DNA of 18,193 nt from Rhodoferax sp. (GCA_020048795.1 JAIFMA010000092.1:1-18193), one strand, 5' to 3'. Positions 1 to 8,156 are shown, counted from the first letter of the stretch. The notes: generated by a model from the sequence alone, not told the origin. A program made the numbers and translations.

Positions 1-3000
1 TGGTCAAGGGCTGTATCGAGCTGGGCTTGACGATCATTCCGCGCGGTGGCGGCACTGGTTACACCGGTGGTGCGATTCCGCTGACCTGGAAGAGTGTCGT
101 GATCAACACCGAAAAACTGGAGGCCATGTCTGAGGTCGAAATGCGCAAGCTGCCCGGCCTGGATCATGAGGTGGGCACGGTCTGGTCCGAAGCCGGGGTG
201 GTAACGAACCGTGTGGCCCATGCGGCCGAGCGCGCCGGTTTTGTGTTTGCCGTGGACCCAACCTCGTCCGAGGCCTCATGCATCGGCGGCAACATCGCCA
301 TGAACGCCGGCGGAAAAAAAGCCGTGTTGTGGGGCACCGCGCTGGACAACCTGGCGAGCTGGCGCATGGTGACACCGCAGGCACAGTGGCTGGAGGTGAC
401 CCGCCTCAACCACAACATGGGCAAGATCCATGATGTGGAGGTGGCCAGCTTTGAGCTGCAGTATTTCAAGGCCGACGGCAAAACCCCGATTCGCACTGAG
501 CGTCTGGATATTTTGGGCAAGTCTTTTCGTAAAGAAGGCCTGGGCAAGGACGTCACCGACAAGTTCTTGAGCGGCTTGCCGGGCATTCAAAAAGAAGGCT
601 GTGACGGCCTGATCACCAGCGCGCGCTGGGTGGTGCACCGCATGCCCCAACACACCCGCACGGTGTGCCTGGAGTTTTTTGGCAATGCCAAAGATGCGGT
701 GCCGTCGATTGTCGAGATCAAGAATTTCATGTTCGCCGAGCAAAAGCGCTCTGGTGTGCTGCTGGCTGGTCTGGAGCATCTGGATGACCGCTACCTGCGG
801 GCGGTGGGCTACGCCACCAAATCCAAGCGGGGCACCCAGGCGCAACCGGGGTCCAGCATCACGGTACCCAAAATGGTGCTGTTTGGCGATATTTCAGGCG
901 ACGATGCCGATGCCGTGGCACGGGTCACCAGTGAGGTGGTGCGTATCGCCAACTCGCGCCATGGCGAAGGTTTTGTGGCCATCAGCCCGGAGGCGCGCAA
1001 AAAGTTCTGGCTCGACCGCAAGCGCACAGCGGCCATCAGCAAACACACCAACGCTTTCAAGATCAATGAAGACGTGGTGATTCCGCTGCCGCGCATGGCC
1101 GAGTACACCGATGGCATTGAGCGCATCAACATCGAATTAAGCCTGCACAACAAGCTGGCATTGTGTGATGCGCTATCAAATTTCTTCAGGCAGGGCAAAC
1201 TGCCGCTGGGCCGCCAGGACGATGCCGGCGAGATTTCAGCGGCCGAATTGCTGGAAGACCGGGTGGCGCAGGCGCTGGCGCTGCTGGATCAAGTGCGCAG
1301 GCTGTGGGCGCTGTGGCTGCGTGATGTGGCACCCCTCTTTGGCCAGTTGCAGGACCACAGCTTGCGGGCTAGCTGGAAGACACAGATTCGCCAGCCGTTG
1401 CAACAGATTTTCAGCGGTGCGGCTTTTGAGCCGATCTTGAAGGAGTGCTCAGCGATCCATCAGCGCGTGCTTAAAGGCCGGGTCTGGGTGGCCTTGCACA
1501 TGCACGCCGGTGACGGCAACGTGCACACCAATATTCCGGTCAACAGCGATGACTACGAGATGCTGCAGGCCGCCCATGGTGCGGTCAAGCGCATCATGGT
1601 GCTGGCGCGCAGCTTGGGCGGTGTGATCTCGGGCGAACACGGTATTGGTATCACCAAGCTTGAGTTTTTGAGCGACGCCGAGTTGCAGCCTTTTACGGAT
1701 TACAAAGCCAGGATTGACCCGGAAGGGCGTTTCAACAAAGGCAAGTTGCTACGAAATACAGAGCTGTCAGCGCAGGTATTAAAAGGGCTAGAGGCCGATT
1801 CGGCACTTAAATCTGATTTGACCAATGCTTACACCCCCAGTTTTGGTCTGATGGGCCATGAGTCGCTCATCATGCAGCAGAGCGACATTGGTGCCATTGC
1901 CGACAGCGTCAAGGACTGCCTACGTTGTGGCAAGTGCAAACCGGTGTGTTCGACCCATGTGCCACGTGCCAATTTGCTGTACAGCCCACGCAACAAGATT
2001 CTGGCAACCTCGCTGCTGGTGGAGGCCTTTTTGTACGAGGAGCAAACCCGCCGCGGCGTCAGCATCAAACACTGGCAGGAGTTTGAAGACGTGGCCGACC
2101 ATTGCACGGTGTGCCACAAGTGCCTGTCGCCGTGTCCGGTGAATATCGATTTTGGCGATGTGTCGATGGCCATGCGCAACCTGCTGCGCAAAATGGGCAA
2201 AAAGAGCTTTCGTCCGGCAGGTAGCGCCGCCATGTTCATGCTCAACGCCACCAACCCCGAGACCATCAAGCTGGCGCGCTCGGTCATGGTCAACGTGGCC
2301 ATCCGCGCCCAGCGACTGGCGGCTGACCTGCTCAGCGTGGTGGCACGCAAGCAGACCAAGGCACCCCCGGCTACCTTGGGCACGGCGCCTATCAAAGAGC
2401 AGGTGATCCACTTCATCAACAAAAAGCTGCCCGGTGGTTTGCCCAAGCGCACCGCCCGGGCCTTGCTGGACATTGAAGACAAAGACTACGTACCGATCAT
2501 CCGCAACCCCCAAACCACCACCGCGGAAACCGAGGCGGTGTTTTATTTTCCGGGTTGCGGCTCCGAGCGACTGTTCAGCCAGGTTGGCCTGGCCACCCAG
2601 GCGATGTTGTGGCACGCCGGGGTGCAGACCGTGCTGCCGCCGGGCTATTTATGCTGCGGCTACCCGCAGCGCGGCGGTGGCGACTTTGACAAGGCTGAAA
2701 AGATCATCACCGATAACCGGGTGTTGTTCCACCGGGTGGCCAACACGCTGAACTATCTGGACATCAAAACCGTGGTGGTGAGCTGCGGCACCTGTTATGA
2801 CCAGTTGCAGGGCTACAAGTTTGAGGACATTTTTCCCGGTTGTCGCATCATTGACATCCATGAATATCTGCTGGAGAAAGGCATCACGCTGGCCAACGCT
2901 GGTGCCTTTTTGTTCCATGATCCGTGCCACAGCCCGATGAAACTGCAAGAGCCCCTGAAGACGGTCAAGGCCTTGCTGGGACCACAGGTGATCCAGTCGG

Positions 3001-3329
3001 ACCGCTGCTGTGGTGAATCCGGCACGCTGGCACTGAACCGGCCTGACATCTCGACCCAGGTGCGTTTTCGCAAGGAAGAAGAAATCCTCAAAGGTGAGGC
3101 CGAATTGCGTGCCAGCGGAGCACTCGGTGCCAGGGAAAACGTCCGCATCCTGACCTCTTGTCCGGCCTGCCTGCAGGGCTTGAACCGTTACGGCGACGAC
3201 CTGCAAAACGGGTTGTTGCAAGCCGATTACATTGTGGTTGAAATGGCCAATCAGATGCTGGGCGCGCAGTGGATGCCTGAATACGTGAAACTGGCCAATG
3301 ACGGCGGCATCGAGCGGGTGCTGGTTTGA
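1..3329 (+). CDS. FAD-linked oxidase fused to 4Fe-4S and cysteine-rich (CCG) domains, 5'-truncated
   Basis: Partial gene: the frame is open from base 3, so its start lies upstream; the TTG at 27 is only an internal codon. About 1108 residues are visible. Order of domains: FAD-binding loop PRGGGTGYTGG right at the window edge and CIGGNIAMNAGG near base 280; FAD-oxidase C-terminal domain with HMHAGDGNVHTN near 1497 and GEHGIG near 1632; two ferredoxin-like clusters, CLRCGKCKPVC (1917) and CTVCHKCLSPCP (2103); then two CCG domains with paired cysteines at 2652 and 3006 plus CGTC and CPAC motifs. This matches the D-lactate/D-2-hydroxyglutarate dehydrogenase (GlcD-like) family joined to a GlpC/GlcF-like electron-transfer half, as in DUF3683-containing proteins of about 1300 residues. 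The family oxidises 2-hydroxy acids and passes electrons through Fe-S clusters, probably to quinone. The substrate cannot be told from sequence. The linker between the two halves contains a repeat-like insert (see 1748-1796). Confidence 0.9.
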   Translation, partial: VKGCIELGLTIIPRGGGTGYTGGAIPLTWKSVVINTEKLEAMSEVEMRKLPGLDHEVGTVWSEAGVVTNRVAHAAERAGFVFAVDPTSSEASCIGGNIAMNAGGKKAVLWGTALDNLASWRMVTPQAQWLEVTRLNHNMGKIHDVEVASFELQYFKADGKTPIRTERLDILGKSFRKEGLGKDVTDKFLSGLPGIQKEGCDGLITSARWVVHRMPQHTRTVCLEFFGNAKDAVPSIVEIKNFMFAEQKRSGVLLAGLEHLDDRYLRAVGYATKSKRGTQAQPGSSITVPKMVLFGDISGDDADAVARVTSEVVRIANSRHGEGFVAISPEARKKFWLDRKRTAAISKHTNAFKINEDVVIPLPRMAEYTDGIERINIELSLHNKLALCDALSNFFRQGKLPLGRQDDAGEISAAELLEDRVAQALALLDQVRRLWALWLRDVAPLFGQLQDHSLRASWKTQIRQPLQQIFSGAAFEPILKECSAIHQRVLKGRVWVALHMHAGDGNVHTNIPVNSDDYEMLQAAHGAVKRIMVLARSLGGVISGEHGIGITKLEFLSDAELQPFTDYKARIDPEGRFNKGKLLRNTELSAQVLKGLEADSALKSDLTNAYTPSFGLMGHESLIMQQSDIGAIADSVKDCLRCGKCKPVCSTHVPRANLLYSPRNKILATSLLVEAFLYEEQTRRGVSIKHWQEFEDVADHCTVCHKCLSPCPVNIDFGDVSMAMRNLLRKMGKKSFRPAGSAAMFMLNATNPETIKLARSVMVNVAIRAQRLAADLLSVVARKQTKAPPATLGTAPIKEQVIHFINKKLPGGLPKRTARALLDIEDKDYVPIIRNPQTTTAETEAVFYFPGCGSERLFSQVGLATQAMLWHAGVQTVLPPGYLCCGYPQRGGGDFDKAEKIITDNRVLFHRVANTLNYLDIKTVVVSCGTCYDQLQGYKFEDIFPGCRIIDIHEYLLEKGITLANAGAFLFHDPCHSPMKLQEPLKTVKALLGPQVIQSDRCCGESGTLALNRPDISTQVRFRKEEEILKGEAELRASGALGARENVRILTSCPACLQGLNRYGDDLQNGLLQADYIVVEMANQMLGAQWMPEYVKLANDGGIERVLV
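1748..1796 (+). repeat. Dispersed-repeat-like segment inside the oxidase gene
   Basis: This stretch begins GCTACGAAATACAGAGCT and ends AAAGGGCTAGAGGCC. It has the look of a short intergenic repeat that I recall as abundant in Comamonadaceae genomes (GCTA, AT-rich spacer, TAGCTG, GCGC, AAGGGCTAGAGGCC). Aligned without gaps to 13140-13188 it matches at about 21 of 49 positions, clustered in the blocks GCTA, AGCT, GC and AAGG-CT. It is read through in frame as part of a linker. Family membership is from memory, not a search. Confidence 0.4.
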
Positions 3330-3368
3330 CCGCAGGTTGAAGAATAATTGATTGATGGATTTCAAAAC

Positions 3369-3373
3369 AGGAG
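3369..3373 (+). promoter_or_regulatory. Ribosome binding site of the DUF971 gene
   Basis: AGGAG lies 7 bases before the ATG at 3381. It decides the start, because the frame is also open to a TTG at 3348 that has no comparable site. Confidence 0.8.
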
Positions 3374-3380
3374 ATTGACC

Positions 3381-3794
3381 ATGGCAGATTCACAGCTTGG
3401 GGCGGCAGTACCCCAGGACATCACCGTTCACAGCCACTCGCGTGTGCTGGAGGTCAGTTTTTCTGATGGCACCGCGTTTCGCATTCCGTTTGAGCTGATG
3501 CGGGTGTGTTCGCCCTCGGCGGAAGTGCAGGGGCATGGCCCCGGGCAGGAAACCGTACAAACCGGCAAGCGTGACGTGGAGGTGACGGCGATCGAACCTG
3601 TGGGCAACTACGCCGTGCAGCCGACTTTTTCAGACGGTCACAACACCGGTATCTTCACCTGGGACTACCTGTACTTTTTGGGCTCGCAGCAAGAAAAACT
3701 GTTGGCTGACTATGAGGCCCAGCTCAAGGCCGCCGGCGTTGATCGCGACGCGCCCATGCCCGCCAAAGCCGGCGGCAGTTGCGCCACCCACTGA
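3381..3794 (+). CDS. DUF971 (gamma-butyrobetaine hydroxylase-like N-terminal) domain protein
   Basis: A 137-residue soluble protein. Residues about 15-105 form a single DUF971/GBBH-like N-terminal domain: a beta-rich fold with the recognisable stretches LEVSFSDGTAFRIPFELMRV, YAVQPTFSDGHNTGIFTW and DYLYFLG. In eukaryotic carnitine enzymes this domain precedes a dioxygenase; here it stands alone, as is common in proteobacteria, and its function is not established. The C-terminal 30 residues are charged then Ala/Gly-rich and end in a Cys and a His. It starts 51 bases after the oxidase and ends 11 bases before ubiE, so it is probably cotranscribed with ubiE. That steady neighbourhood with ubiquinone genes is the main clue to its role and is inference. 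Confidence 0.85.
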   Translation: MADSQLGAAVPQDITVHSHSRVLEVSFSDGTAFRIPFELMRVCSPSAEVQGHGPGQETVQTGKRDVEVTAIEPVGNYAVQPTFSDGHNTGIFTWDYLYFLGSQQEKLLADYEAQLKAAGVDRDAPMPAKAGGSCATH

Positions 3795-3805
3795 CCCGCA
3801 AGACC

Positions 3806-4537
3806 ATGAGCAGTACGCATTTCGGCTACACAAACGTCGATGAGAGCGAAAAAGCCAGACACGTCAAGAGCGTGTTTGACTCGGTGGCGCCCAAATACGA
3901 TTTGATGAACGACCTGATGTCGATCGGTCTGCACCGACTTTGGAAAGCCTACACAGTGGCCGTGGCCGATTTGCACGAGGGTGATCTGGTGCTTGACATC
4001 GCAGGTGGTACCGGTGATCTGGCGATGGCATTTGCCAAAAAAGTTGGTAGGCGTGGTCAGGTGGTGCATACCGATATCAATGAGGCCATGCTACGCACCG
4101 GGCGTGACCGACTGGTTGACGCGGGTGTGGTGCTGCCGACGCTGGTGTGCGATGCCGAAAAGTTGCCGTTTCCGGATATTCAGTTCAATCTGGTCAGTGT
4201 GGCTTTTGGTCTGCGCAACATGACGCACAAGGATGTGGCGCTGGCCGAGATGAACCGGGTGTTGAAACCCGGCGGCAGGTTGCTGGTGCTGGAGTTTTCA
4301 AAAGTCGCCAAACCGCTGGAAAAGGTCTATGACTGGTATTCGTTCAAGGTGCTGCCACGGCTGGGCCAACTGGTGGCCGGGGACGCATCAAGCTACCAGT
4401 ATCTGGCGGAGTCGATCCGCATGCACCCGGGCCAGGAGGAGCTAAAAAGCCTGATGAAAGCTAATGGCTTTGGCCACGTCGATTACCACAATCTGAGCGG
4501 TGGTCTGGTAGCCTTGCACGTTGGTATCAAATGCTGA
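3806..4537 (+). CDS. ubiE: Ubiquinone/menaquinone biosynthesis C-methyltransferase UbiE
   Basis: 243 residues, the usual UbiE length. It is a class I SAM-dependent methyltransferase that C-methylates the ring of the demethylated benzoquinone precursor of ubiquinone (and demethylmenaquinone where present). Visible family marks: N-terminal VFDSVAPKYDLMNDLMSIG; SAM motif I DIAGGTGD at residues 64-71; the acidic CDAEKLPFPD at 115-124; GLRNMTHKDVALAEM; the post-motif LKPGGRLLVLEFSK; and the C-terminal GGLVALHVGIK. The frame is open upstream to 3779, inside the preceding gene, but the ATG at 3806 gives the family N-terminus (MSSTHFGY). The Shine-Dalgarno is weak, which fits translational coupling to the DUF971 gene. 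Confidence 0.97.
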   Translation: MSSTHFGYTNVDESEKARHVKSVFDSVAPKYDLMNDLMSIGLHRLWKAYTVAVADLHEGDLVLDIAGGTGDLAMAFAKKVGRRGQVVHTDINEAMLRTGRDRLVDAGVVLPTLVCDAEKLPFPDIQFNLVSVAFGLRNMTHKDVALAEMNRVLKPGGRLLVLEFSKVAKPLEKVYDWYSFKVLPRLGQLVAGDASSYQYLAESIRMHPGQEELKSLMKANGFGHVDYHNLSGGLVALHVGIKC

Positions 4538-4585
4538 TTTGAATTTGTGGTTTGATGGGCGGATGACCTATTTTTTGGAGACGAT

Positions 4586-5578
4586 ATGAAAAGATGGCTT
4601 TGGGTGGTAACGATGAGTCTGGCACTGTTTGCCGGACAGGCTGATGCAGCCAAGCGTTTTGGCAGTGGCAAGTCCTTTGGACAACAGTCCGGCAATGTGA
4701 CGCAGCGCCAGGCGGCACCAGCGCCTGCTGCACCCCAACAGGGTGCTGCGAATGCGGCGACGAACAATCCTGCAGCCAGCCCGGCTGCTGCGCTAGCGCC
4801 CAAAAAACCTTGGGGAGCCATGCTCGGCGGATTGGCCGCTGGCCTGGGCTTGGCCTGGCTGGCCAGCTCCTTGGGTCTGGGTGAGGCGATGGGGCAGTTC
4901 ATGATGTTTGCGCTGCTGGCCCTGGTGATCATGATGGGCGTGGGTTGGTTCATGCGTTCGCGCAAGTCAGCCAGCGCGGCCCGGTCTGGTGCGCCCTTTG
5001 CGTTTCAGGGCGCTGGCGCAGGGGCTCAGCCTGCGATGCCTGCGAGTTATCGCCCGGAAAACGTGGGCAACGATGCATCGGCCCGCCCCTGGGAGCGCAA
5101 CACTGCCGCGTTCGATAGCGTCAACCCGGCTACCGGTGTCACGGGCGGATCGATGATTGGCTCTGGACTGGCGGGTGCGCAAACCTGGGGTATTCCGGCT
5201 GGTTTTGATACCGAAGGCTTCCTCAAATCCGCCAAGGCCAATTTTGTGTCGCTGCAAGCTGCCTGGGACAAGGCTGATATTGCCGCGCTGAGGGTGATGA
5301 TGACCGACACCATGCTCAAGGAAATCCAGGCACAACTGGCTGATCGCGAAGCCCACACCGGTGGCCCGATCAATATGACCGATGTGGTGATGATCGAGGC
5401 GCATCTGCTGGGTATCGAGGACCTGGGCGACGATCACTTGGCCAGTGTTGAGTTCTCAGGCATGATCCGCGAGGAGCCTTCAGCGGGCCCGAGTCCGTTC
5501 CGCGAGGTTTGGAACATGATCAAACCCAAGAATGGGCGCAGTGGCTGGTTGGTTGCCGGGGTGCAAGCCCTGCAGTAA
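4586..5578 (+). CDS. Tim44-like domain membrane protein
   Basis: 330 residues. An N-terminal signal peptide (MKRWLWVVTMSLALFAGQADA, probable cleavage near residue 22) is followed by a low-complexity Ala/Pro/Gln stretch (about 30-75), two hydrophobic membrane segments (about 78-97 and 103-123), a basic stop-transfer sequence, and a C-terminal Tim44-like domain (about 205-330) that includes GFLKSAKANFVSLQAAWDKA and the ending GWLVAGVQAL. In mitochondria the Tim44 C-terminal domain contacts cardiolipin-containing membrane and the import motor; the bacterial role is unknown. GGAG lies 5 bases before the ATG. It sits between ubiE and ubiJ, so a role linked to the ubiquinone machinery or membrane organisation is conceivable but unproven. 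Confidence 0.85.
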   Translation: MKRWLWVVTMSLALFAGQADAAKRFGSGKSFGQQSGNVTQRQAAPAPAAPQQGAANAATNNPAASPAAALAPKKPWGAMLGGLAAGLGLAWLASSLGLGEAMGQFMMFALLALVIMMGVGWFMRSRKSASAARSGAPFAFQGAGAGAQPAMPASYRPENVGNDASARPWERNTAAFDSVNPATGVTGGSMIGSGLAGAQTWGIPAGFDTEGFLKSAKANFVSLQAAWDKADIAALRVMMTDTMLKEIQAQLADREAHTGGPINMTDVVMIEAHLLGIEDLGDDHLASVEFSGMIREEPSAGPSPFREVWNMIKPKNGRSGWLVAGVQALQ

Positions 5579-5614
5579 GAAAAGCTCTGCCATTTCAGTG
5601 AATAATCGGGGACT

Positions 5615-6166
5615 ATGGCAACACAGTCCCCTTTTTCATGGTTGGAGGGTTTCCTCCAGAAGCTTCCACGCCCCAACTTGCAGCCACCCACCTGGGCGGT
5701 TCACGAGGCGCAGCGGCGGATGGTCCTGATGCTGAATCATGTGCTGATGCAGGAAAGCGAGGCCACAACCCGTTTGGCACGGCAAAAAGGCCGGGTCATG
5801 CTGGTCCAATGGCGCTCATTCAGTTTCAAATTGGTGGCTACCCCGGCCGGGCTGCTTGATCTTGCGGATGCCGAGGCGGCGACCGATCTGGTGCTGACCG
5901 TCACCGATGAGTCGCCGCTTGCCTTGGCGCAAATGGCTTTGCGCGGTGACAAACCTGCGGTCCGGATCGAAGGTGATGTTCAACTCGCCGCCGAGGTCAA
6001 TTGGCTGACCGAACATGTGCGTTGGGACATGGAAGAAGATCTGGCTCGCATCGTGGGTGATGTACCGGCACGGACCCTGAGCCAGATGGCGCAGGGTCTG
6101 GCAGCCGGTCTGCGCCAGTTTCTGACCAGGGCGACCAGTTTCATTCCTGGCAAATCGACCCCATGA
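5615..6166 (+). CDS. ubiJ: Ubiquinone biosynthesis accessory factor UbiJ (SCP2 domain)
   Basis: 183 residues. The central part (about 25-120) has the SCP2/sterol-carrier-like pattern seen in UbiJ, including VMLVQWRSFSFKLVATPAG, DLVLTVTDESPLALAQMALRG and VRIEGDVQLAAEVNWL. The rest is a charged helical tail (WDMEEDLARIVGDVPARTL) typical of UbiJ. In E. coli UbiJ is a lipid-binding partner of UbiK needed to assemble the soluble ubiquinone-synthesis complex under aerobic conditions. The stop codon overlaps the ubiB start (ATGA at 6163-6166), so the two are translationally coupled. The family is divergent in sequence, but position directly before ubiB makes the call firm. Confidence 0.9.
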   Translation: MATQSPFSWLEGFLQKLPRPNLQPPTWAVHEAQRRMVLMLNHVLMQESEATTRLARQKGRVMLVQWRSFSFKLVATPAGLLDLADAEAATDLVLTVTDESPLALAQMALRGDKPAVRIEGDVQLAAEVNWLTEHVRWDMEEDLARIVGDVPARTLSQMAQGLAAGLRQFLTRATSFIPGKSTP

Positions 6167-7728
6167 GGCGTCTTTTTCGCGGGGTTTTCATCGTCTGGGT
6201 GATGCTGCGCTACGGGCTTGATGAACTGGTTCTGACGAGTTTCAAAAAACCTTGGCTGTTGCAGGTCGCCCGGGTGATATCCGTGGGACGCAAGCTTGAT
6301 GCCCCTCGCGGTCAACGCATCCGTCAGGCACTGGAAAGTCTGGGGCCAATTTTTGTCAAGTTTGGCCAGGTGTTATCGACGCGGCGTGATTTGTTGCCGC
6401 TGGACATCGCCGACGAACTGGCCTTGTTGCAAGACCGGGTGCCGCCTTTCCCGAGCGAAGTTGCCATTGCCATCATCGAAAAAGCCTTCAAGAAAAAGGT
6501 CGACGATATCTTTGTGTCGTTCGAGCGCCAGCCCGTGGCTAGTGCTTCAATTGCGCAGGTTCATTTTGCTGTGCTGAAAGAGCGCGGCGGACAGCATCGG
6601 GATGTGGCGGTGAAGGTTCTGCGTCCGGGCATGCTCGAAGTCATTGACAAAGATATGGACCTGCTGCGCATGATGGCAGGCTGGGTTGAGAGTCTGTCAG
6701 ACGATGGCAAACGCCTCAAGCCTCGCGAGGTAGTGGCAGAGTTTGACAAATATCTGCACGACGAACTCGATTTGGTGCGAGAGGCATCGAGCGCGGCACA
6801 ACTGCGCCGCAATATGGCCGACCTGAATATGGTGCTGATTCCGGAAATGTATTGGGACTATTGCATGCCCGACGTGATGGTGATGGAGCGCATGAAGGGG
6901 GTTCCCATCAACCAGGTTGATCGCCTGCGCGCTGCCGGTGTCGATATTCCCAAACTGGCAAGAGACGGTGTGACGATTTTCTTTACCCAGGTGTTTCGCG
7001 ACGGCTTTTTCCATGCTGACATGCACCCGGGCAACATTCAGGTGAGCATTGATCCTGCCACTTTTGGTCGCTATATTTCCCTCGATTTCGGTATTGTGGG
7101 AACCCTGACCGAGATCGACAAGGAATATCTGGCGCAAAACTTCACGGCATTTTTCCGGCGCGATTACAAACGTGTGGCTGAGTTGCACATTGAATCGGGC
7201 TGGGTGCCGTCATCGACCCGGGTCGATGAGCTTGAATCTGCGGTACGCACAGTGTGCGAGCCCTATTTTGACCGGCCCTTGAAAGAACTTTCGCTGGGCA
7301 TGGTGCTGATGCGTTTGTTTCAGACCTCGCGGCGCTTTCATGTCGAAATCCAGCCGCAATTGGTGCTGCTGCAAAAAACCCTGCTCAACATCGAAGGCCT
7401 GGGGCGGCAACTTGATCCGGATCTTGACTTGTGGCACACCGCCAAGCCGTTTCTTGAAAAGTGGATGATGAACCAGATTGGTCCCAAGAAGTTGCTCGAT
7501 GAGTTGCGCAACGAAGGGCCGCGATACGCCAAGCTGCTGCCGGAATTGCCACGGCTGCTGTTTGATTTCCTGCAAAACAATTCGCGCGGTCGTGACACCG
7601 AGGTGCATGCCTTGCTGATGGAGCAGAAGAAAACCAATCGACTGCTCTCGGCCATTGTTTATGGTGGGTTGGGGTTCGTGTTGGGTCTGATCGTGATGCA
7701 GTTCATGGTGCGGGTGCGACTTTTTTAA
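6163..7728 (+). CDS. ubiB: Ubiquinone biosynthesis protein UbiB (ADCK/UbiB atypical kinase family)
   Basis: 521 residues. All signature elements of the UbiB/ADCK/COQ8 family are visible: the KxGQ motif (VKFGQVLSTRRDLLP, KFGQ at 66-69), the alanine-containing nucleotide loop ASASIAQVHFA (126-136), the invariant Lys in VAVKVLRPG (151), the ExD motif ELDLVREA (201-208), the catalytic-loop HADMHPGN (284-291) and LDFG (307-310). A C-terminal hydrophobic segment (about 495-518, VYGGLGFVLGLIVMQFMV) anchors it in the inner membrane. Family members have ATPase activity and are proposed to extract or present hydrophobic ubiquinone precursors to the Ubi complex. It is translationally coupled to ubiJ and followed by hairpins that may end transcription. 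Confidence 0.97.
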   Translation: MRRLFRGVFIVWVMLRYGLDELVLTSFKKPWLLQVARVISVGRKLDAPRGQRIRQALESLGPIFVKFGQVLSTRRDLLPLDIADELALLQDRVPPFPSEVAIAIIEKAFKKKVDDIFVSFERQPVASASIAQVHFAVLKERGGQHRDVAVKVLRPGMLEVIDKDMDLLRMMAGWVESLSDDGKRLKPREVVAEFDKYLHDELDLVREASSAAQLRRNMADLNMVLIPEMYWDYCMPDVMVMERMKGVPINQVDRLRAAGVDIPKLARDGVTIFFTQVFRDGFFHADMHPGNIQVSIDPATFGRYISLDFGIVGTLTEIDKEYLAQNFTAFFRRDYKRVAELHIESGWVPSSTRVDELESAVRTVCEPYFDRPLKELSLGMVLMRLFQTSRRFHVEIQPQLVLLQKTLLNIEGLGRQLDPDLDLWHTAKPFLEKWMMNQIGPKKLLDELRNEGPRYAKLLPELPRLLFDFLQNNSRGRDTEVHALLMEQKKTNRLLSAIVYGGLGFVLGLIVMQFMVRVRLF

Positions 7729-7743
7729 CGGGGAAAAGTCCGG

Positions 7744-7769
7744 GTCGCGCGGATGATGGGCGCGACTTT
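7744..7769 (+). terminator. Possible terminator after ubiB
   Basis: A perfect 7-bp inverted repeat, GTCGCGC (7744-7750) and GCGCGAC (7760-7766), with a 9-base loop, runs straight into TTTATAAT. The U-run is short, so strength is uncertain. A second inverted repeat, GACTTTT/AAAAGTC, overlaps the ubiB stop codon (7718-7740). Confidence 0.4.
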
Positions 7770-7774
7770 ATAAT
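7769..7774 (+). promoter_or_regulatory. Possible -10 box upstream of fmdB
   Basis: A perfect TATAAT, 37 bases before the fmdB start. No sequence resembling TTGACA is found 16-18 bases upstream, where the 7744-7766 hairpin sits, so this is only a candidate. Confidence 0.3.
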
Positions 7775-7810
7775 CACCGGTTTTGCGACACATTCCTGGA
7801 TCTGACTACC

Positions 7811-8137
7811 ATGCCAATTTACGCCTACAAATGCGACTCCTGCGGGTTTTCTCGGGACGTATTGCAAAAACTTTCGGATCCGCTGTTGACCGAGTGTCCT
7901 TCCTGCGGTAAGTCGTCGTTTGCCAAGCAACTGACATCTGCGGGTTTCCAGCTCAAAGGCTCGGGCTGGTATGCCACCGATTTCAAGGGTGGCAATGCCG
8001 GCGCGGCTGTGGCCGAACCGGCTGGCGCAGACCTTGCCACGGCGGCGACAAGCGCGCCGGATTCGCCGTCCACCAAGCCTGAGGCGGCGCCCGCTGCGGC
8101 GGCCGGTTGCGCAGGTGGTTGTGCCTGTCATGGCTGA
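7811..8137 (+). CDS. FmdB-family zinc-ribbon regulatory protein
   Basis: 108 residues. The N-terminal 55 residues are a FmdB-type zinc ribbon: MPIYAYKCDSCG, then LTECPSCGKSSFAKQLTSAG, with the four metal-binding cysteines at 8, 11, 29 and 32, and the usual SGWYATDF end. Family members are small proteins named after a putative regulator of formamidase in Methylophilus; real function is unclear. After residue 60 comes an Ala/Pro/Ser/Thr-rich tail that ends in a second Cys/His group (Cys100, Cys104, Cys106, His107). It lies 19 bases before the DUF502 gene, with which it is likely cotranscribed, and upstream of aspS. Confidence 0.9.
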   Translation: MPIYAYKCDSCGFSRDVLQKLSDPLLTECPSCGKSSFAKQLTSAGFQLKGSGWYATDFKGGNAGAAVAEPAGADLATAATSAPDSPSTKPEAAPAAAAGCAGGCACHG

Positions 8138-8156
8138 AGCTTGAAAGTAAGTCAAC

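Noticed and set aside
27..29. TTG as start of the first gene
   Set aside because: The frame is open to the window edge and the FAD-binding domain is already in progress.
276..845. Long minus-strand frames opposite the oxidase (and many similar ones opposite other genes)
   Set aside because: Antisense shadows of strongly coding DNA with high GC in third positions; no domain content.
1169..1190. GCTATCAAATTTCTTCAGG in the oxidase gene as another copy of the dispersed repeat
   Set aside because: It encodes ALSNFFRQGKLPLG, which looks like the ordinary conserved protein sequence of the family, so resemblance is probably chance.
4539..4574. TTGAAT and TATTTT before the Tim44-like gene as a promoter
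   Set aside because: Spacer is 24 bases, too long.
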